A stretch of DNA of 22,500 nt from Methanobacterium formicicum (GCF_029848115.1 NZ_JARVXG010000049.1:1-22500), one strand, 5' to 3'. Shown: positions 1 through 10,170, counted from the stretch's first letter. Program-made: numbers and translations. The notes: generated from the letters alone by a model not told the origin.

Positions 1-327
<327 letters not shown>

Positions 328-390
328 TTATTCTTCACTGGTTAGGGGTAATTTACTTATCTTCCAGGCCACAAAACCGCCCAAAATATT

Positions 391-393
<3 letters not shown>
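328..393 (-). pseudogene. C-terminal tail of the rhodanese, beyond an in-frame amber codon
   Basis: Reading past the TAG at 391-393 in the rhodanese frame gives NILGGFVAWKISKLPLTSEE and then a TAA at 328-330. The GG-x2-AW segment is the hallmark last helix of rhodanese domains, typically [NL]-x-GG-x2-AW-x4-LP. The TAG occupies the position that is usually an aromatic or other residue just before the N-L/I-x-GG turn. A single base change in a sense codon, or a sequencing error, would explain this. Other genes in the window (ends at 8238 and 14027) use TAG as an ordinary stop, so recoding is unlikely. Confidence 0.7.
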
Positions 394-672
<279 letters not shown>

Positions 673-706
673 TTTTTATTATTGTTTTAATGACCTTTCT
701 TATTTT

Positions 707-847
707 CTATAGTCGGCAAAGATTTAACAATAGATTAAAAGAATGGATATGGTAAAATGAGAACATCTCTCCCGGACTATGCCCGTGGATTAGATCAGAT
801 TGTATCCTCTCCATAATTTTCATTGCCAGGATTATGTCATCATCCAT
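707..847 (-). CDS. Possible small ORF upstream of the rhodanese
   Basis: A 46-codon minus-strand frame from ATG 845-847 to TAG 707-709. It begins MDDDIILAMKIMERIQSD and has a credible helical, Met-rich look. The frame is open upstream to a TAA near 876-878 (reading ISVRFSILD before the Met), so the true start may be earlier or the ORF may be a gene remnant. It ends about 46 bases before the rhodanese start on the same strand. A TATA-like element (897-906) lies where it could drive both. I recognise no family. It could equally be a chance ORF in a 450-base spacer. Confidence 0.25.
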   Translation of the reverse strand: MDDDIILAMKIMERIQSDLIHGHSPGEMFSFYHIHSFNLLLNLCRL

Positions 848-896
848 GTCCAGAATGGAGAATCTGACAGAAATTTAACCCTTTAAATCCGCAAAG

Positions 897-906
897 TATA
901 TATAAA
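897..906. promoter_or_regulatory. TATA-box-like element in the divergent spacer
   Basis: TATATATAAA, with AAAG just before it, resembles an archaeal BRE/TATA. Read rightward it would place a start near 925-930, ahead of the malic enzyme. Read leftward it would start near 870-875, ahead of the small ORF and rhodanese. Its direction cannot be settled from sequence. Confidence 0.4.
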
Positions 907-970
907 GGTTGAAATTATAATTATATCCCATACCAGGGGGACAATTAAATATCCCGGAGTTTCCCAAATA

Positions 971-1112
971 TGGGGGGTTACAGTTTAAATCCATAGCGGT
1001 TACTGTAGAAAAAGAAGGAACTAAATATATTAAAACTGATCTTAAAGGGAGTCAACTCCTTCAATCTTCACATCTAAATAAAGGTACTGCTTTTAGCACT
1101 AAGGAAAGGGAA
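971..1112 (+). pseudogene. Probable N-terminal coding part of the malic enzyme, out of frame or without start codon
   Basis: In the malic-enzyme frame, codons from about 1020 read TKYIKTDLKGSQLLQ and then SSHLNKGTAFSTKERE, which aligns with the N-terminus of large malic enzymes (E. coli: ..PLLNKGSAFSMEERR..). The frame is open back to TAA 987-989 but contains no ATG, GTG or TTG before 1113. Upstream of 1020 the neighbouring frame reads SIAVTVEKEG, and the ATG at 971 is in the third frame. Adding one G to the G-run at 973-978 and one A near 1020 would join ATG 971 to the main frame, giving about 575 residues. Alternatives are an unusual ATT start at 1029 (GAAGGA lies 8 bases ahead) or initiation at TTG 1113 with loss of the N-terminus. 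Confidence 0.5.
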
Positions 1113-2696
1113 TTGTTTCATCTTATCGGACTCCTACCCCATTCAGTAGAAACTCTGGACGATCAACTGCAGAGGGCCTACCAACAGTTCTCCCTGCAGA
1201 GCGATGATCTGCAGAAAAATATCTTTTTAAACAACCTCTACAACACCAATGAAACACTATTTTTCCGCCTAATCAGGGAACACATCCAGGAAATGATGCC
1301 CATCGTTTATACACCAACTGCTGGCCTGGCAATCCAGCGTTACAGTGACGAGTTTCGAAAACCCCGTGGTATTTACCTATCCTACCCTGAAAGGGAACAT
1401 ATTCATGAAATTCTGGACCACTGGGCTAAAGATGAGATCGATCTTATTGTTTTAACTGATTCTGAGCAGATACTGGGGATCGGTGACCAGGGAGCCAATG
1501 GGATTGGTATTTCTGTGGCAAAACAGGTGGTTTACACCCTGTGTGCCGGTATCAACCCCCGGAGGATGCTACCCATCATGATCGATGTGGGCACCAATAA
1601 TTCACGTTTACTGGAGGATCCATTCTACCTTGGCTGGCGTCATCCACGTATCAGCCGGGGGGAATACCATCACTTTGTGGAGGCGGTGATTGAGGCTATA
1701 AAGGACAAATTCCCCCGTGTTTTCCTCCAGTGGGAAGATTTTGGTAAGAAAAATGCCAGACACCACCTGGATCGTTACCAGGACAGGATGTGCACCTTCA
1801 ATGATGATATACAGGGTACCGGGGCCGTTGCCATGGCCGCCCTCCTTAATGCTTTGGAAGTAACCGGAACCCCTTTATCTCATCATCGGGTGCTTATCTA
1901 TGGGGCAGGAACTGCCGGATGTGGAATTGCCGACCAAATATGGGAACAAATGGTAAAGGAAGGACTAAACCATGAAGAAGCCTACAGGCGTTTCTGGCTC
2001 ATTGACCGACAGGGACTGGTAACCAGTGCCCGGGAGGAAATCGATTATTTCAAGGCACCCTACGCCCGCCCTTCAGCAGAAATTGCCTGCTGGGGTTCGG
2101 GTGATGATCCGGGAAAACTGCTGGATGTGGTCCGCAACGTGCACCCCACCATCCTCATCGGCACCAGCACAGTACAGGGAGCCTTCACCCGCAAAGTCAT
2201 TACCACTATGGCCTCCCAGGTGGAGCACCCCATCATATTCCCATTATCCAATCCATTAACTCTGGTAGAGGCTGTTCCCGATGATTTAATCAGATGGACA
2301 GGGGGAAAGGCGCTGGTGGCCACTGGAAGCCCCTTTAATGATGTGAATTTCCGGGGCCAATCTTATCCAGTGGCCCAGTGCAACAACGCCCTGATATTCC
2401 CGGGGCTGGGGCTGGGTGTAATCAGCAGCCAGGCCGAAAGGGTAACTGCAGGAATGATGGACGCTGCCACACAGGCACTGGCCAGTTCTGCGGAAGAGGA
2501 AGACATCCAGAGATTGCTCCCTGATGTTTCCCATTTAATGGAAGTGAGTAAAAATATTGGAATGGCTGTGGCCCAGCAGGCCATTCTGGAAGGAGTTGCC
2601 TGCTGCCAGGATAACGATGTGGAAAGTCTGGTGGAATCTAACATATGGGAACCAGTTTACAGGCCCTACAAACCAATAAAGATGCCGGCTAAATAA
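1113..2696 (+). CDS. NAD-type malic enzyme (oxaloacetate-decarboxylating malate dehydrogenase), 5' end uncertain
   Basis: Oxidatively decarboxylates malate to pyruvate and CO2 with NAD(P)+ and a divalent metal; cytoplasmic. From the TTG at 1113 the protein is 527 residues and colinear with large-type malic enzymes of the E. coli MaeA/SfcA class (about 565). Visible motifs: NTNETLF-x-R (44-52), catalytic Tyr66 in MMPIVYTPT, GDQG (124-127), metal ligands Glu208/Asp209 in QWEDFGKKNA and Asp232 in FNDDIQGT, the catalytic Lys region at 212-213, the Rossmann loop GAGTAGCG (264-271), PLSNPL and ATGSPF. TTG is the first usable start in frame, yet the codons before it (about 1020-1112) also match the family, including LNKGTAFS at 1074-1097. 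The gene therefore lacks a visible proper start. Large malic enzymes are uncommon in hydrogenotrophic methanogens, so bacterial transfer is plausible but not shown. Confidence 0.92.
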   Translation: MFHLIGLLPHSVETLDDQLQRAYQQFSLQSDDLQKNIFLNNLYNTNETLFFRLIREHIQEMMPIVYTPTAGLAIQRYSDEFRKPRGIYLSYPEREHIHEILDHWAKDEIDLIVLTDSEQILGIGDQGANGIGISVAKQVVYTLCAGINPRRMLPIMIDVGTNNSRLLEDPFYLGWRHPRISRGEYHHFVEAVIEAIKDKFPRVFLQWEDFGKKNARHHLDRYQDRMCTFNDDIQGTGAVAMAALLNALEVTGTPLSHHRVLIYGAGTAGCGIADQIWEQMVKEGLNHEEAYRRFWLIDRQGLVTSAREEIDYFKAPYARPSAEIACWGSGDDPGKLLDVVRNVHPTILIGTSTVQGAFTRKVITTMASQVEHPIIFPLSNPLTLVEAVPDDLIRWTGGKALVATGSPFNDVNFRGQSYPVAQCNNALIFPGLGLGVISSQAERVTAGMMDAATQALASSAEEEDIQRLLPDVSHLMEVSKNIGMAVAQQAILEGVACCQDNDVESLVESNIWEPVYRPYKPIKMPAK

Positions 2697-2781
2697 GGAA
2701 TAGAGTTATGAATATTTTAAGAGACGATTTAACTATTTATCATCAATTATACTCATTTTAAACTCATATTTGCTGTTCAGT

Positions 2782-2805
2782 GCTGATAGCGATCTGCATT
2801 TTTTT
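2782..2805 (+). terminator. Possible terminator downstream of malic enzyme
   Basis: GCTGAT (2782-2787) and ATCTGC (2792-2797) form a six-position stem with one T-T mismatch around a 4-base loop, followed by A and seven T. It lies about 85 bases after the stop codon. Archaeal termination depends mainly on the T-run. Confidence 0.4.
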
Positions 2806-2883
2806 ACACCAGGACTATAAACCCCCACATCCATAATTAATTTCCAGATAAAATAATTCCCATAAAAAAATGAAGGTTAAAAC

Positions 2884-3849
2884 ATGTCACTGGTCATAAA
2901 CACCACCACACCGGAAGGAATAGTACTGGCTGCCGATAGCCGGCAGAGTTACCGCAACATGAAGGGCATGGCCCGGATAGGCAGTGAAAACGCTATTAAA
3001 ATCTTTCAAATAAACCAGAGGATAGGGGTGGGTATAACTGGTCTGGCTTTCCTCCCTGAGGGAGGAGTGCAGAAGAACATCAGCCAGTACATTGAAGAGT
3101 TCCGCCGCTCCTCCAAAGTTAAAAAAATGGGAGTTAAGGATGTGGTCTGGAAACTGCACAGCCTCTTCAACGATAAATACCACTGGAAGGAACAGATGGA
3201 TCAGATCAAGGCTAACATCCAGAACGACCTGAATTCCAAGGGCTGCACCATCCTGCAGATGGAAATGGATGACCAGTCTTTGAAGTTTAGTTTCAGAACG
3301 CCCCAGGGGACCATTGAAAATGGGATGGCCCGGGCAGACCCCATTGAGATACTGGTGGCTGGTTACAATCCCAACGGGTCCCACCAGGTCTACAGCGCCA
3401 CCATCCCCGGAGATGTGCAGGAACTGCGGGACAGTGCCAAAGCCGGCATGGAATATGGTAGCTCCTGGCTGGGCCAGGGAGATGTGGCGGCCCGGATCGT
3501 GCTTGGATTTGATGGAAGGATTCAAAACGTGGATTTTGTCAAAGAAGCCATCCAGAACCAGGGGGAACAGTTGATAATGACCCAGCTCCGGGGATTAGAA
3601 TATGCCATCCAGTGGGGGACCATGACCCTGCAGGATGCCATTGACTTTGCCACTCTCATGATCCAAACCACCAGTGCCATACAGCGTTTCAGTGACGGTA
3701 TTAACGCTGACCCCGGCGATATGCCTGGTGTGGGGGGACCCATAGATGTGGCCGTCATCACCCCAGACCATGGCTTTGTCTGGGTAAAGAAAAAAAAGTT
3801 AAGATTTGATGACCACCAGGTTGACCTGGATAACGAGCCACTGCTTTAA
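2884..3849 (+). CDS. Proteasome-fold Ntn hydrolase (20S/HslV/Anbu-like) with N-terminal Ser
   Basis: Member of the proteasome-type N-terminal-nucleophile hydrolase superfamily, 321 residues, probably cytoplasmic. The opening MSLVINTTTPEGIVLAADSR is the classic beta-subunit first hairpin. If Met1 is removed, Ser becomes residue 1 and the ADSR aspartate falls exactly at residue 17, the spacing of proteasome Thr1/Asp17. The segment ENAIKIFQINQRIGVGITG corresponds to the strand carrying the catalytic Lys33 and the following GVAxSG turn. The C-terminal part has GGPIDVAVITPDHGF, as in beta-type subunits (D-VAVIT). There is no propeptide, so activation would need only methionine aminopeptidase. It is longer than HslV (about 175) and has an insert near residues 90-160. 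The start has an AAGGT Shine-Dalgarno. This is not the canonical archaeal psmA/psmB. Its substrate is unknown. The superfamily call is firm, the subfamily is not. Confidence 0.85.
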   Translation: MSLVINTTTPEGIVLAADSRQSYRNMKGMARIGSENAIKIFQINQRIGVGITGLAFLPEGGVQKNISQYIEEFRRSSKVKKMGVKDVVWKLHSLFNDKYHWKEQMDQIKANIQNDLNSKGCTILQMEMDDQSLKFSFRTPQGTIENGMARADPIEILVAGYNPNGSHQVYSATIPGDVQELRDSAKAGMEYGSSWLGQGDVAARIVLGFDGRIQNVDFVKEAIQNQGEQLIMTQLRGLEYAIQWGTMTLQDAIDFATLMIQTTSAIQRFSDGINADPGDMPGVGGPIDVAVITPDHGFVWVKKKKLRFDDHQVDLDNEPLL

Positions 3850-3914
3850 TTCCTAACCCAAAAATCATTAATAAGGTAGGATTCATATAAATAACTTGAC
3901 TTAGGGGTTGTATA

Positions 3915-4613
3915 ATGTCTGATCTGGCAAGTCTTTTAGCAGTAACTTTGCCTCTTTCTTGGGCGGCAGCAGTGAGCCCGGTGACTCTGTCCATTTTTCT
4001 GGTAATAATGTCCATGGCTAAAAAACCTCGATTGGCTGGTTTTTCATTTTACATAGGGGCCATCGTGGTTTTGTTGGTTACGGTACTCATCGGAATCTTT
4101 TTGGGCCAAAAATTATCTTCTGCAGGTCATGGGGACCCAATCACCATGGCATCTATAGATATTTTCCTTGGTGCAGTGTTATTCCTTCTTGGACTTAGAA
4201 ACCTTGCCACCAAGGAACATGGTAAAAGTAACAACATTTTAAATCGTCTGCAAGTAGATCCAAAAATCAGTACCCCCCGACAGTTCATCAAATACACTTC
4301 CATTGGAATTGTTGCCTTTCTGATGAACTTCAGTACTGCCATCTTTGTCCTGGCCGTGGGACGGGCCATAGGTGTGGCTAATGCCGGTTTTATGAATGAT
4401 TCAGCGTCAGTTATAATTCTTATTATTATTGCACTCTTAATAATAGAAATACCACTCATATTCTTCGTTGTGGTCCCTGATAAGGCTCATAATATTATGA
4501 ACCCCATTAACGAATGGATAAGTAACCATGGAAATATTGTAACTGGACTTTTCTGTCTGGCCATAGGATTTTACGTGGTTTACAATGGGCTGCAGAAACT
4601 GGGAATATCTTAA
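3915..4613 (+). CDS. GAP-family (SfLAP/LysE-like) six-helix membrane protein
   Basis: 232-residue integral membrane protein with six predicted helices, at about 5-32, 42-64, 79-97, 129-150, 166-187 and 207-226, and a charged loop at 98-125. The proline-containing first helix (SWAAAVSPVTLSIFLVI), the GAIVVLLVTVLIGIFLG helix and the IDIFLGAVLFLLGLRNL helix match the GAP/SfLAP family within the LysE exporter-like superfamily. Members are linked to export or lipid addressing, but the substrate here is unknown. The start ATG follows AGGGGTTGT. It lies 65 bases after the Ntn hydrolase and could be co-transcribed, though a TATA-like CATATAAATA (about 3884-3893) sits between them. Its stop is 5 bases from the end of the convergent CoA-transferase gene. 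Confidence 0.7.
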   Translation: MSDLASLLAVTLPLSWAAAVSPVTLSIFLVIMSMAKKPRLAGFSFYIGAIVVLLVTVLIGIFLGQKLSSAGHGDPITMASIDIFLGAVLFLLGLRNLATKEHGKSNNILNRLQVDPKISTPRQFIKYTSIGIVAFLMNFSTAIFVLAVGRAIGVANAGFMNDSASVIILIIIALLIIEIPLIFFVVVPDKAHNIMNPINEWISNHGNIVTGLFCLAIGFYVVYNGLQKLGIS

Positions 4614-4618
4614 GAGAA

Positions 4619-5920
4619 TTATATTATGTACATCTCTTCAGCGCGCCGGTATAGTTCTTCACGGAACCGGGGATGGGCGATGTTTATTATTTCATGGGCC
4701 CTTTCCCGGGTGGATTTACCCTTGAGATTGGCCACCCCATACTCGGTGACCAGGTAATGGGTGTCCATACGTGGTGTGGTGACCATGGCCCCGGGGTCTA
4801 AATGATCCACCACCCGGGATACCGTGCCCTTTCTAGCGGTGGAGTAGAAAGCCAGTATGGATTTTCCTCCACTAGAATCGAAGGCCCCCCGGACGAAGTC
4901 CAGCTGTCCACCGGTTCCACTGTACTGGTGCCCGGCCAGGTACTCGGCATTACACTGTCCCAGGAGGTCCACCTGTATCAGGGAGTTTATGGAGATCATC
5001 CTGTCGTTTTTGGCGATGACTGCCGGGTTGTTCACGTAGGAGCAGGGATAGCTTTCCATGGCCGGGTTCTGGTTCATGAACTCCAGCATTTCCTGGTCTC
5101 CCTGGGCCACGGTGAAGACGTGTTTGCGGGGGTGGAGGGTTTTCTTTTCACCGGTTATCACTCCCTTTTTTATGAGGTGTACCATCCCCGGACCAAATAC
5201 TTCGGTGTGTATTCCCAGGTCAGAGTGGTTTTCCAGTTGTTCAGCCACGGCATTGGGCAGCACCCCTATACCCATCTGGATGGTGGCACCATTGGGTACC
5301 AGTTTGGATATGTTTTTACCAATGATATCTGCTTCTGGCTGTTTTTCACCACATGGGAAGTCAGAGATGGCCTGATGGTTTTCAACCACTGCATCCACTT
5401 CAGATATGTGGATCAATGAGTCACCGAATACCCGGGGCATGTTACGGTTGACCTCCACAATCAGGACCCGGGCAGCCCGGGCTGCGGTGGATGTGAAATC
5501 ATTGGCCGTGCCAAAGGAGAAATATCCGGCATCGTCCATGGGTGAAACCGTGGTTATACACACGTCAACTCCGATGAACTCTTCCAGGAGTCGGGGTATC
5601 TGGTGGAGGTGGTTGGGAACGTAGTAGTTTAGACCGGCACTCACCAGGCCCCTGGTACCGGAGTCTACGAATCCACTGTAGGCCTCCACACAGTCCACCA
5701 GGTCCGGGGCCAGTATGGTAGAGCAGACACTGTCCAGGGGGATAACACTGAACATCCTGATCTTCTCAAGATCTCCCTCACGAAGACGGTCCGCCACTGC
5801 TTTTAGGAGTGCTGGTGGCTCGGCCATGGTCAGCCCATGGACCAGCATGTCTCCCTTCTGGATTGATTTAACTGCTTGTTCGGGGGTGGTTAACTTCCCC
5901 TGGTACTCTTTTTCATACAT
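4619..5920 (-). CDS. Acetyl-CoA hydrolase/transferase family protein (4-hydroxybutyrate CoA-transferase-like)
   Basis: 433 residues, the length of family I CoA-transferases of the Cat1/AbfT type, which move CoA between acyl-CoA and a carboxylic acid (for example acetyl-CoA and 4-hydroxybutyrate, butyrate or succinate) through a glutamyl-CoA intermediate. Motifs in order: KGDMLVHG (22-29), the oxyanion-type loop MGIGVLPNAV (216-225), catalytic Glu240 in GIHTEVFGPGM, SGTGGQLDFVRGA (334-346), and the C-terminal TEYGVANLKGKSTRERA block. All expected residues are present, so an active enzyme is likely. The specific acyl acceptor cannot be read from sequence. AGGGG precedes the ATG. DUF998 lies upstream on the same strand, 58 bases away. 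Confidence 0.9.
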   Translation of the reverse strand: MYEKEYQGKLTTPEQAVKSIQKGDMLVHGLTMAEPPALLKAVADRLREGDLEKIRMFSVIPLDSVCSTILAPDLVDCVEAYSGFVDSGTRGLVSAGLNYYVPNHLHQIPRLLEEFIGVDVCITTVSPMDDAGYFSFGTANDFTSTAARAARVLIVEVNRNMPRVFGDSLIHISEVDAVVENHQAISDFPCGEKQPEADIIGKNISKLVPNGATIQMGIGVLPNAVAEQLENHSDLGIHTEVFGPGMVHLIKKGVITGEKKTLHPRKHVFTVAQGDQEMLEFMNQNPAMESYPCSYVNNPAVIAKNDRMISINSLIQVDLLGQCNAEYLAGHQYSGTGGQLDFVRGAFDSSGGKSILAFYSTARKGTVSRVVDHLDPGAMVTTPRMDTHYLVTEYGVANLKGKSTRERAHEIINIAHPRFREELYRRAEEMYII

Positions 5921-5978
5921 TTAAACCCCTTATCCCCTTTTTGGTTTTTAAATAAATATTGTAGCTTAAAATTTTATT

Positions 5979-6635
<657 letters not shown>

Positions 6636-6966
6636 GGTTTGTCCCCCCTTACTTCAAGTTCCATTTTAAACTTGTAGCTATGTAAATTTATTATATTTCC
6701 GGTTTTTAACATTTCATATATTTCCCATTATTATAAATAAGTTGTTATACCATCTTCAACTGCCAAGGTGAGGCATTATAATTACTAAACTATCCTTAAA
6801 TTAGATAATATTCTACTAAATTTGTAAAAAAGTTGAAAGACAGATTTTCAAGCCAATGATAATATATAATATTTGTGAAATATACATTGGAAAGGATACC
6901 AATTATATTATTTGAACAGTTTCTATTTGCAAATGGACATCACTTACATTTAAAAGAGGAGATTGT
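6636..6966. other. Divergent promoter region between DUF998 and alpha/beta hydrolase genes
   Basis: AT-rich spacer of 331 bases with no credible ORF. It contains an inverted repeat flanking a TATA-like element (6853-6890) and the GAGGAGAT Shine-Dalgarno (6956-6963) of the plus-strand gene. Confidence 0.5.
6853..6890 (+). promoter_or_regulatory. TATA element enclosed by CCAATG/CATTGG inverted repeat
   Basis: CCAATG (6853-6858) and CATTGG (6885-6890) are perfect complementary arms enclosing AT-rich DNA that includes ATAATATATAAT. If the TATA is used, transcription would begin near 6890, giving a leader of about 75 bases. Such arms could form an operator, though chance is possible in AT-rich DNA. 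Confidence 0.35.
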
Positions 6967-8238
<1,272 letters not shown>

Positions 8239-8338
8239 GTTTGAATCCTTGATTTTTTACTTGAAGTGCTTAATCGACTAATAATGGATTTCCAGTTAAT
8301 TAATTTTATTTTTTCACAATGATGTGGTTGGAAGTAAC

Positions 8339-8378
8339 TTTTTCTTAAATAGATAGTATTTTTCTTAAATAGATAGTA
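8339..8378. repeat. Perfect 20-bp tandem duplication
   Basis: TTTTTCTTAAATAGATAGTA occurs twice head to tail (8339-8358 and 8359-8378) with no mismatch, in the convergent spacer between the alpha/beta hydrolase and the methyltransferase. It is consistent with a recent slippage duplication. No mobile-element features adjoin it. Confidence 0.9.
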
Positions 8379-8468
8379 CTGGGAAAGTTAACGCCAGAGA
8401 ACTAGTACTTGGATATATTTTCCAGTCACGTGTAGGCGACTGACACTTGCGCCATTTACAATTTAAGC

Positions 8469-9260
8469 CTATTTTGGCTGAGTAGCTATGAAAATACCAT
8501 TATCCTTGGTGATCTTAATCCTGCCTTCTTTTTCTATGATACCCGTAAGGTAAAACTCAAAATCTTTCCTTTTTTGACCTTTCAAGGCCTCATTTACCTT
8601 TCCAAAAGATAAGATGTAATCCACCAGGGGGCCGGCTTCAGTTACTTCCAGAGAATCCTGATATTTAATCATTTTAACCTCTTTGAATGATTTTAGCAAC
8701 TGTTTTTCACCATTTTCCAGTCCAAAGGCACCGACTAATGGTTCCAGTGAGTAATGAATCTGGTCATCGTATGCTGAGACCAGTTCACTTATTTCTCTCA
8801 TGTTACCCGTCCCAAAGGTAGTGGCGTAAAGGGCACCATCACATTTTAGAACCCTGCTTATTTCTGATAGGGCTTTTTTACGGTCTGGAATATGGTAGAG
8901 CATTAAATTGGCAATTAAAATGTCCAGTGAATTATCAGGGTAAGGAATTTCCTGGGCATCCAGTACCTGATATTCGAACCGTTCTGCATCACCATTCAGT
9001 ACCCTACGCGCATCAGAGAGCATCCCTTCAGAAAAATCCGATAAAATGATGTGGGTATCTTCCGGTATTCTGTTTAAGTTTGCTTTCCATAAAAGTCCAT
9101 TTCCACATCCAATCTCCAGTACCCTTGCTTTGTTTGGAAACTGGATCTGGTCAAATATCCATAGAATCCAGGAGTAAGGGTTGGTTTTAAACTTCCGGGT
9201 TAATTCCACCCGGGCCATGAAATTCTTTGAATCTGAATACTGGTCTTCCAGCAAACTCAT
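8469..9260 (-). CDS. Class I SAM-dependent methyltransferase
   Basis: 263 residues. Motif I VLEIGCGNG (47-55) binds SAM; an acidic Asp75 ends strand 2; DAQEIPYPDNSLDILIANLMLYHI (101-124) is the post-I/motif II region of the Methyltransferase_11/UbiE-like fold. LSEISRVLKCDGALYATT follows as motif III. The methyl acceptor is unknown. The start ATG follows GAGGTGTAAC, a strong Shine-Dalgarno. It is transcribed divergently from the DUF2807 lipoprotein gene with a 199-base spacer, and nothing nearby identifies a pathway. Confidence 0.85.
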   Translation of the reverse strand: MSLLEDQYSDSKNFMARVELTRKFKTNPYSWILWIFDQIQFPNKARVLEIGCGNGLLWKANLNRIPEDTHIILSDFSEGMLSDARRVLNGDAERFEYQVLDAQEIPYPDNSLDILIANLMLYHIPDRKKALSEISRVLKCDGALYATTFGTGNMREISELVSAYDDQIHYSLEPLVGAFGLENGEKQLLKSFKEVKMIKYQDSLEVTEAGPLVDYILSFGKVNEALKGQKRKDFEFYLTGIIEKEGRIKITKDNGIFIATQPK

Positions 9261-9459
9261 GTTACACCTCGACTTACACTTTTGTTTTGAGGTTAGTGTT
9301 ATGGTTTGTGTAAAACTACGCTGGAATAATCTAATTCAAAGAAGAGTTAATAGCCATTGGCAAGACCCGTAGGGTGCAGAGGTGGATTTTCACCCCAGTG
9401 TGAGTAATAACATAACTATAATAATTAATTAAATCAAATAACCCAGTGGAGGTTAATTT

Positions 9460-10098
9460 ATGGGAAAAATGTCTTATACTCTTGTACTTGGTATACTGTT
9501 GTGTATTGTTGTGGCTGCCTCAGGATGTACCCAGCAAACTGGAACGGGGAACCAAACCCCAGATGTTAAGGGGATTACCACTGTTGCTTTAAATGGTCCT
9601 GGTACCTTAATCATCCAGCAGGGAGACAATGAATCCTTCCGAGTGGAAGCAGACAGTAACCTTATGTCTAAAATTTCCACCACTGTATCGGGAAACACCC
9701 TGACAGTCAACAACCTGAACAGTGTGGGTAACGGGGCTGTAAAATTCTATATCACCCTTAAAAATTTGAAAACTCTTGTCACCAATGGTGGAGGTAACTC
9801 GGAAATCACTGGCCTGAACACCGATAAACTCACCATTACCCTGGATAACGGTAAAATGACCCTTTCGGGTACAACCCAGAATATGGTGGCCACCATCAAC
9901 GGAGGGGGTAACATAGACGCCAATAACTTACAGAGCCAAACTGCCACCGTGACCATTAACGGGCAAGGAAAAGCCAATGTTAACGTGATAAACACTCTCA
10001 CCGCAATAGTTAATGGTGGAGGTTCCATAACCTACACTGGCAGCCCTCAGGTAACCCAGCAGGTCAATGGTCAGGGTTCAATTACCAAAAGCGGTTAA
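9460..10098 (+). CDS. DUF2807 (GIN-domain) surface lipoprotein
   Basis: 212 residues. An N-terminal hydrophobic stretch ends in a lipobox AASGC with Cys23, so the protein should be exported and lipid-anchored outside the membrane. After a Thr/Gly/Gln-rich linker, residues about 38-210 match the DUF2807 putative auto-transporter adhesin head domain, a right-handed beta-helix type fold. N-G-x-G turns recur at residues 45, 109, 147, 167, 185 and 203, with spacing of 18-20 in the last four. GGAGGT (9448-9453) is ideally placed for the ATG at 9460. The function may be adhesion or envelope related; nothing more specific can be said. Confidence 0.83.
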   Translation: MGKMSYTLVLGILLCIVVAASGCTQQTGTGNQTPDVKGITTVALNGPGTLIIQQGDNESFRVEADSNLMSKISTTVSGNTLTVNNLNSVGNGAVKFYITLKNLKTLVTNGGGNSEITGLNTDKLTITLDNGKMTLSGTTQNMVATINGGGNIDANNLQSQTATVTINGQGKANVNVINTLTAIVNGGGSITYTGSPQVTQQVNGQGSITKSG

Positions 10099-10121
10099 AG
10101 AATAAATTAAGAAGTCCATGG

Positions 10122-10170
10122 AGGGATGGTGATTTTTAACTCTATCCCTTTATTATTTTTTTGATTTTTA
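10122..10170 (+). terminator. Possible terminator after DUF2807 gene
   Basis: AGGGAT (10122-10127) and ATCCCT (10144-10149) can pair around a 16-base loop and are followed by a T-rich stretch (10149-10170), including a run of seven T. It lies 24 bases after the stop codon. Confidence 0.45.

Noticed and set aside
2706..2759. 17-codon ORF beginning ATG AAT ATT just after the malic enzyme
   Set aside because: Very short, AT-rich and with only a weak ribosome binding site. Nothing supports it beyond an ATG.
2887..3525. 212-codon minus-strand open frame
   Set aside because: It lies wholly antisense to the proteasome-fold gene, whose protein has clear family motifs. The reverse frame shows no domain pattern.
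4802..5419. 205-codon plus-strand open frame
   Set aside because: Antisense to the CoA-transferase, which is complete and motif-rich. The reverse frame is a by-product of codon bias.
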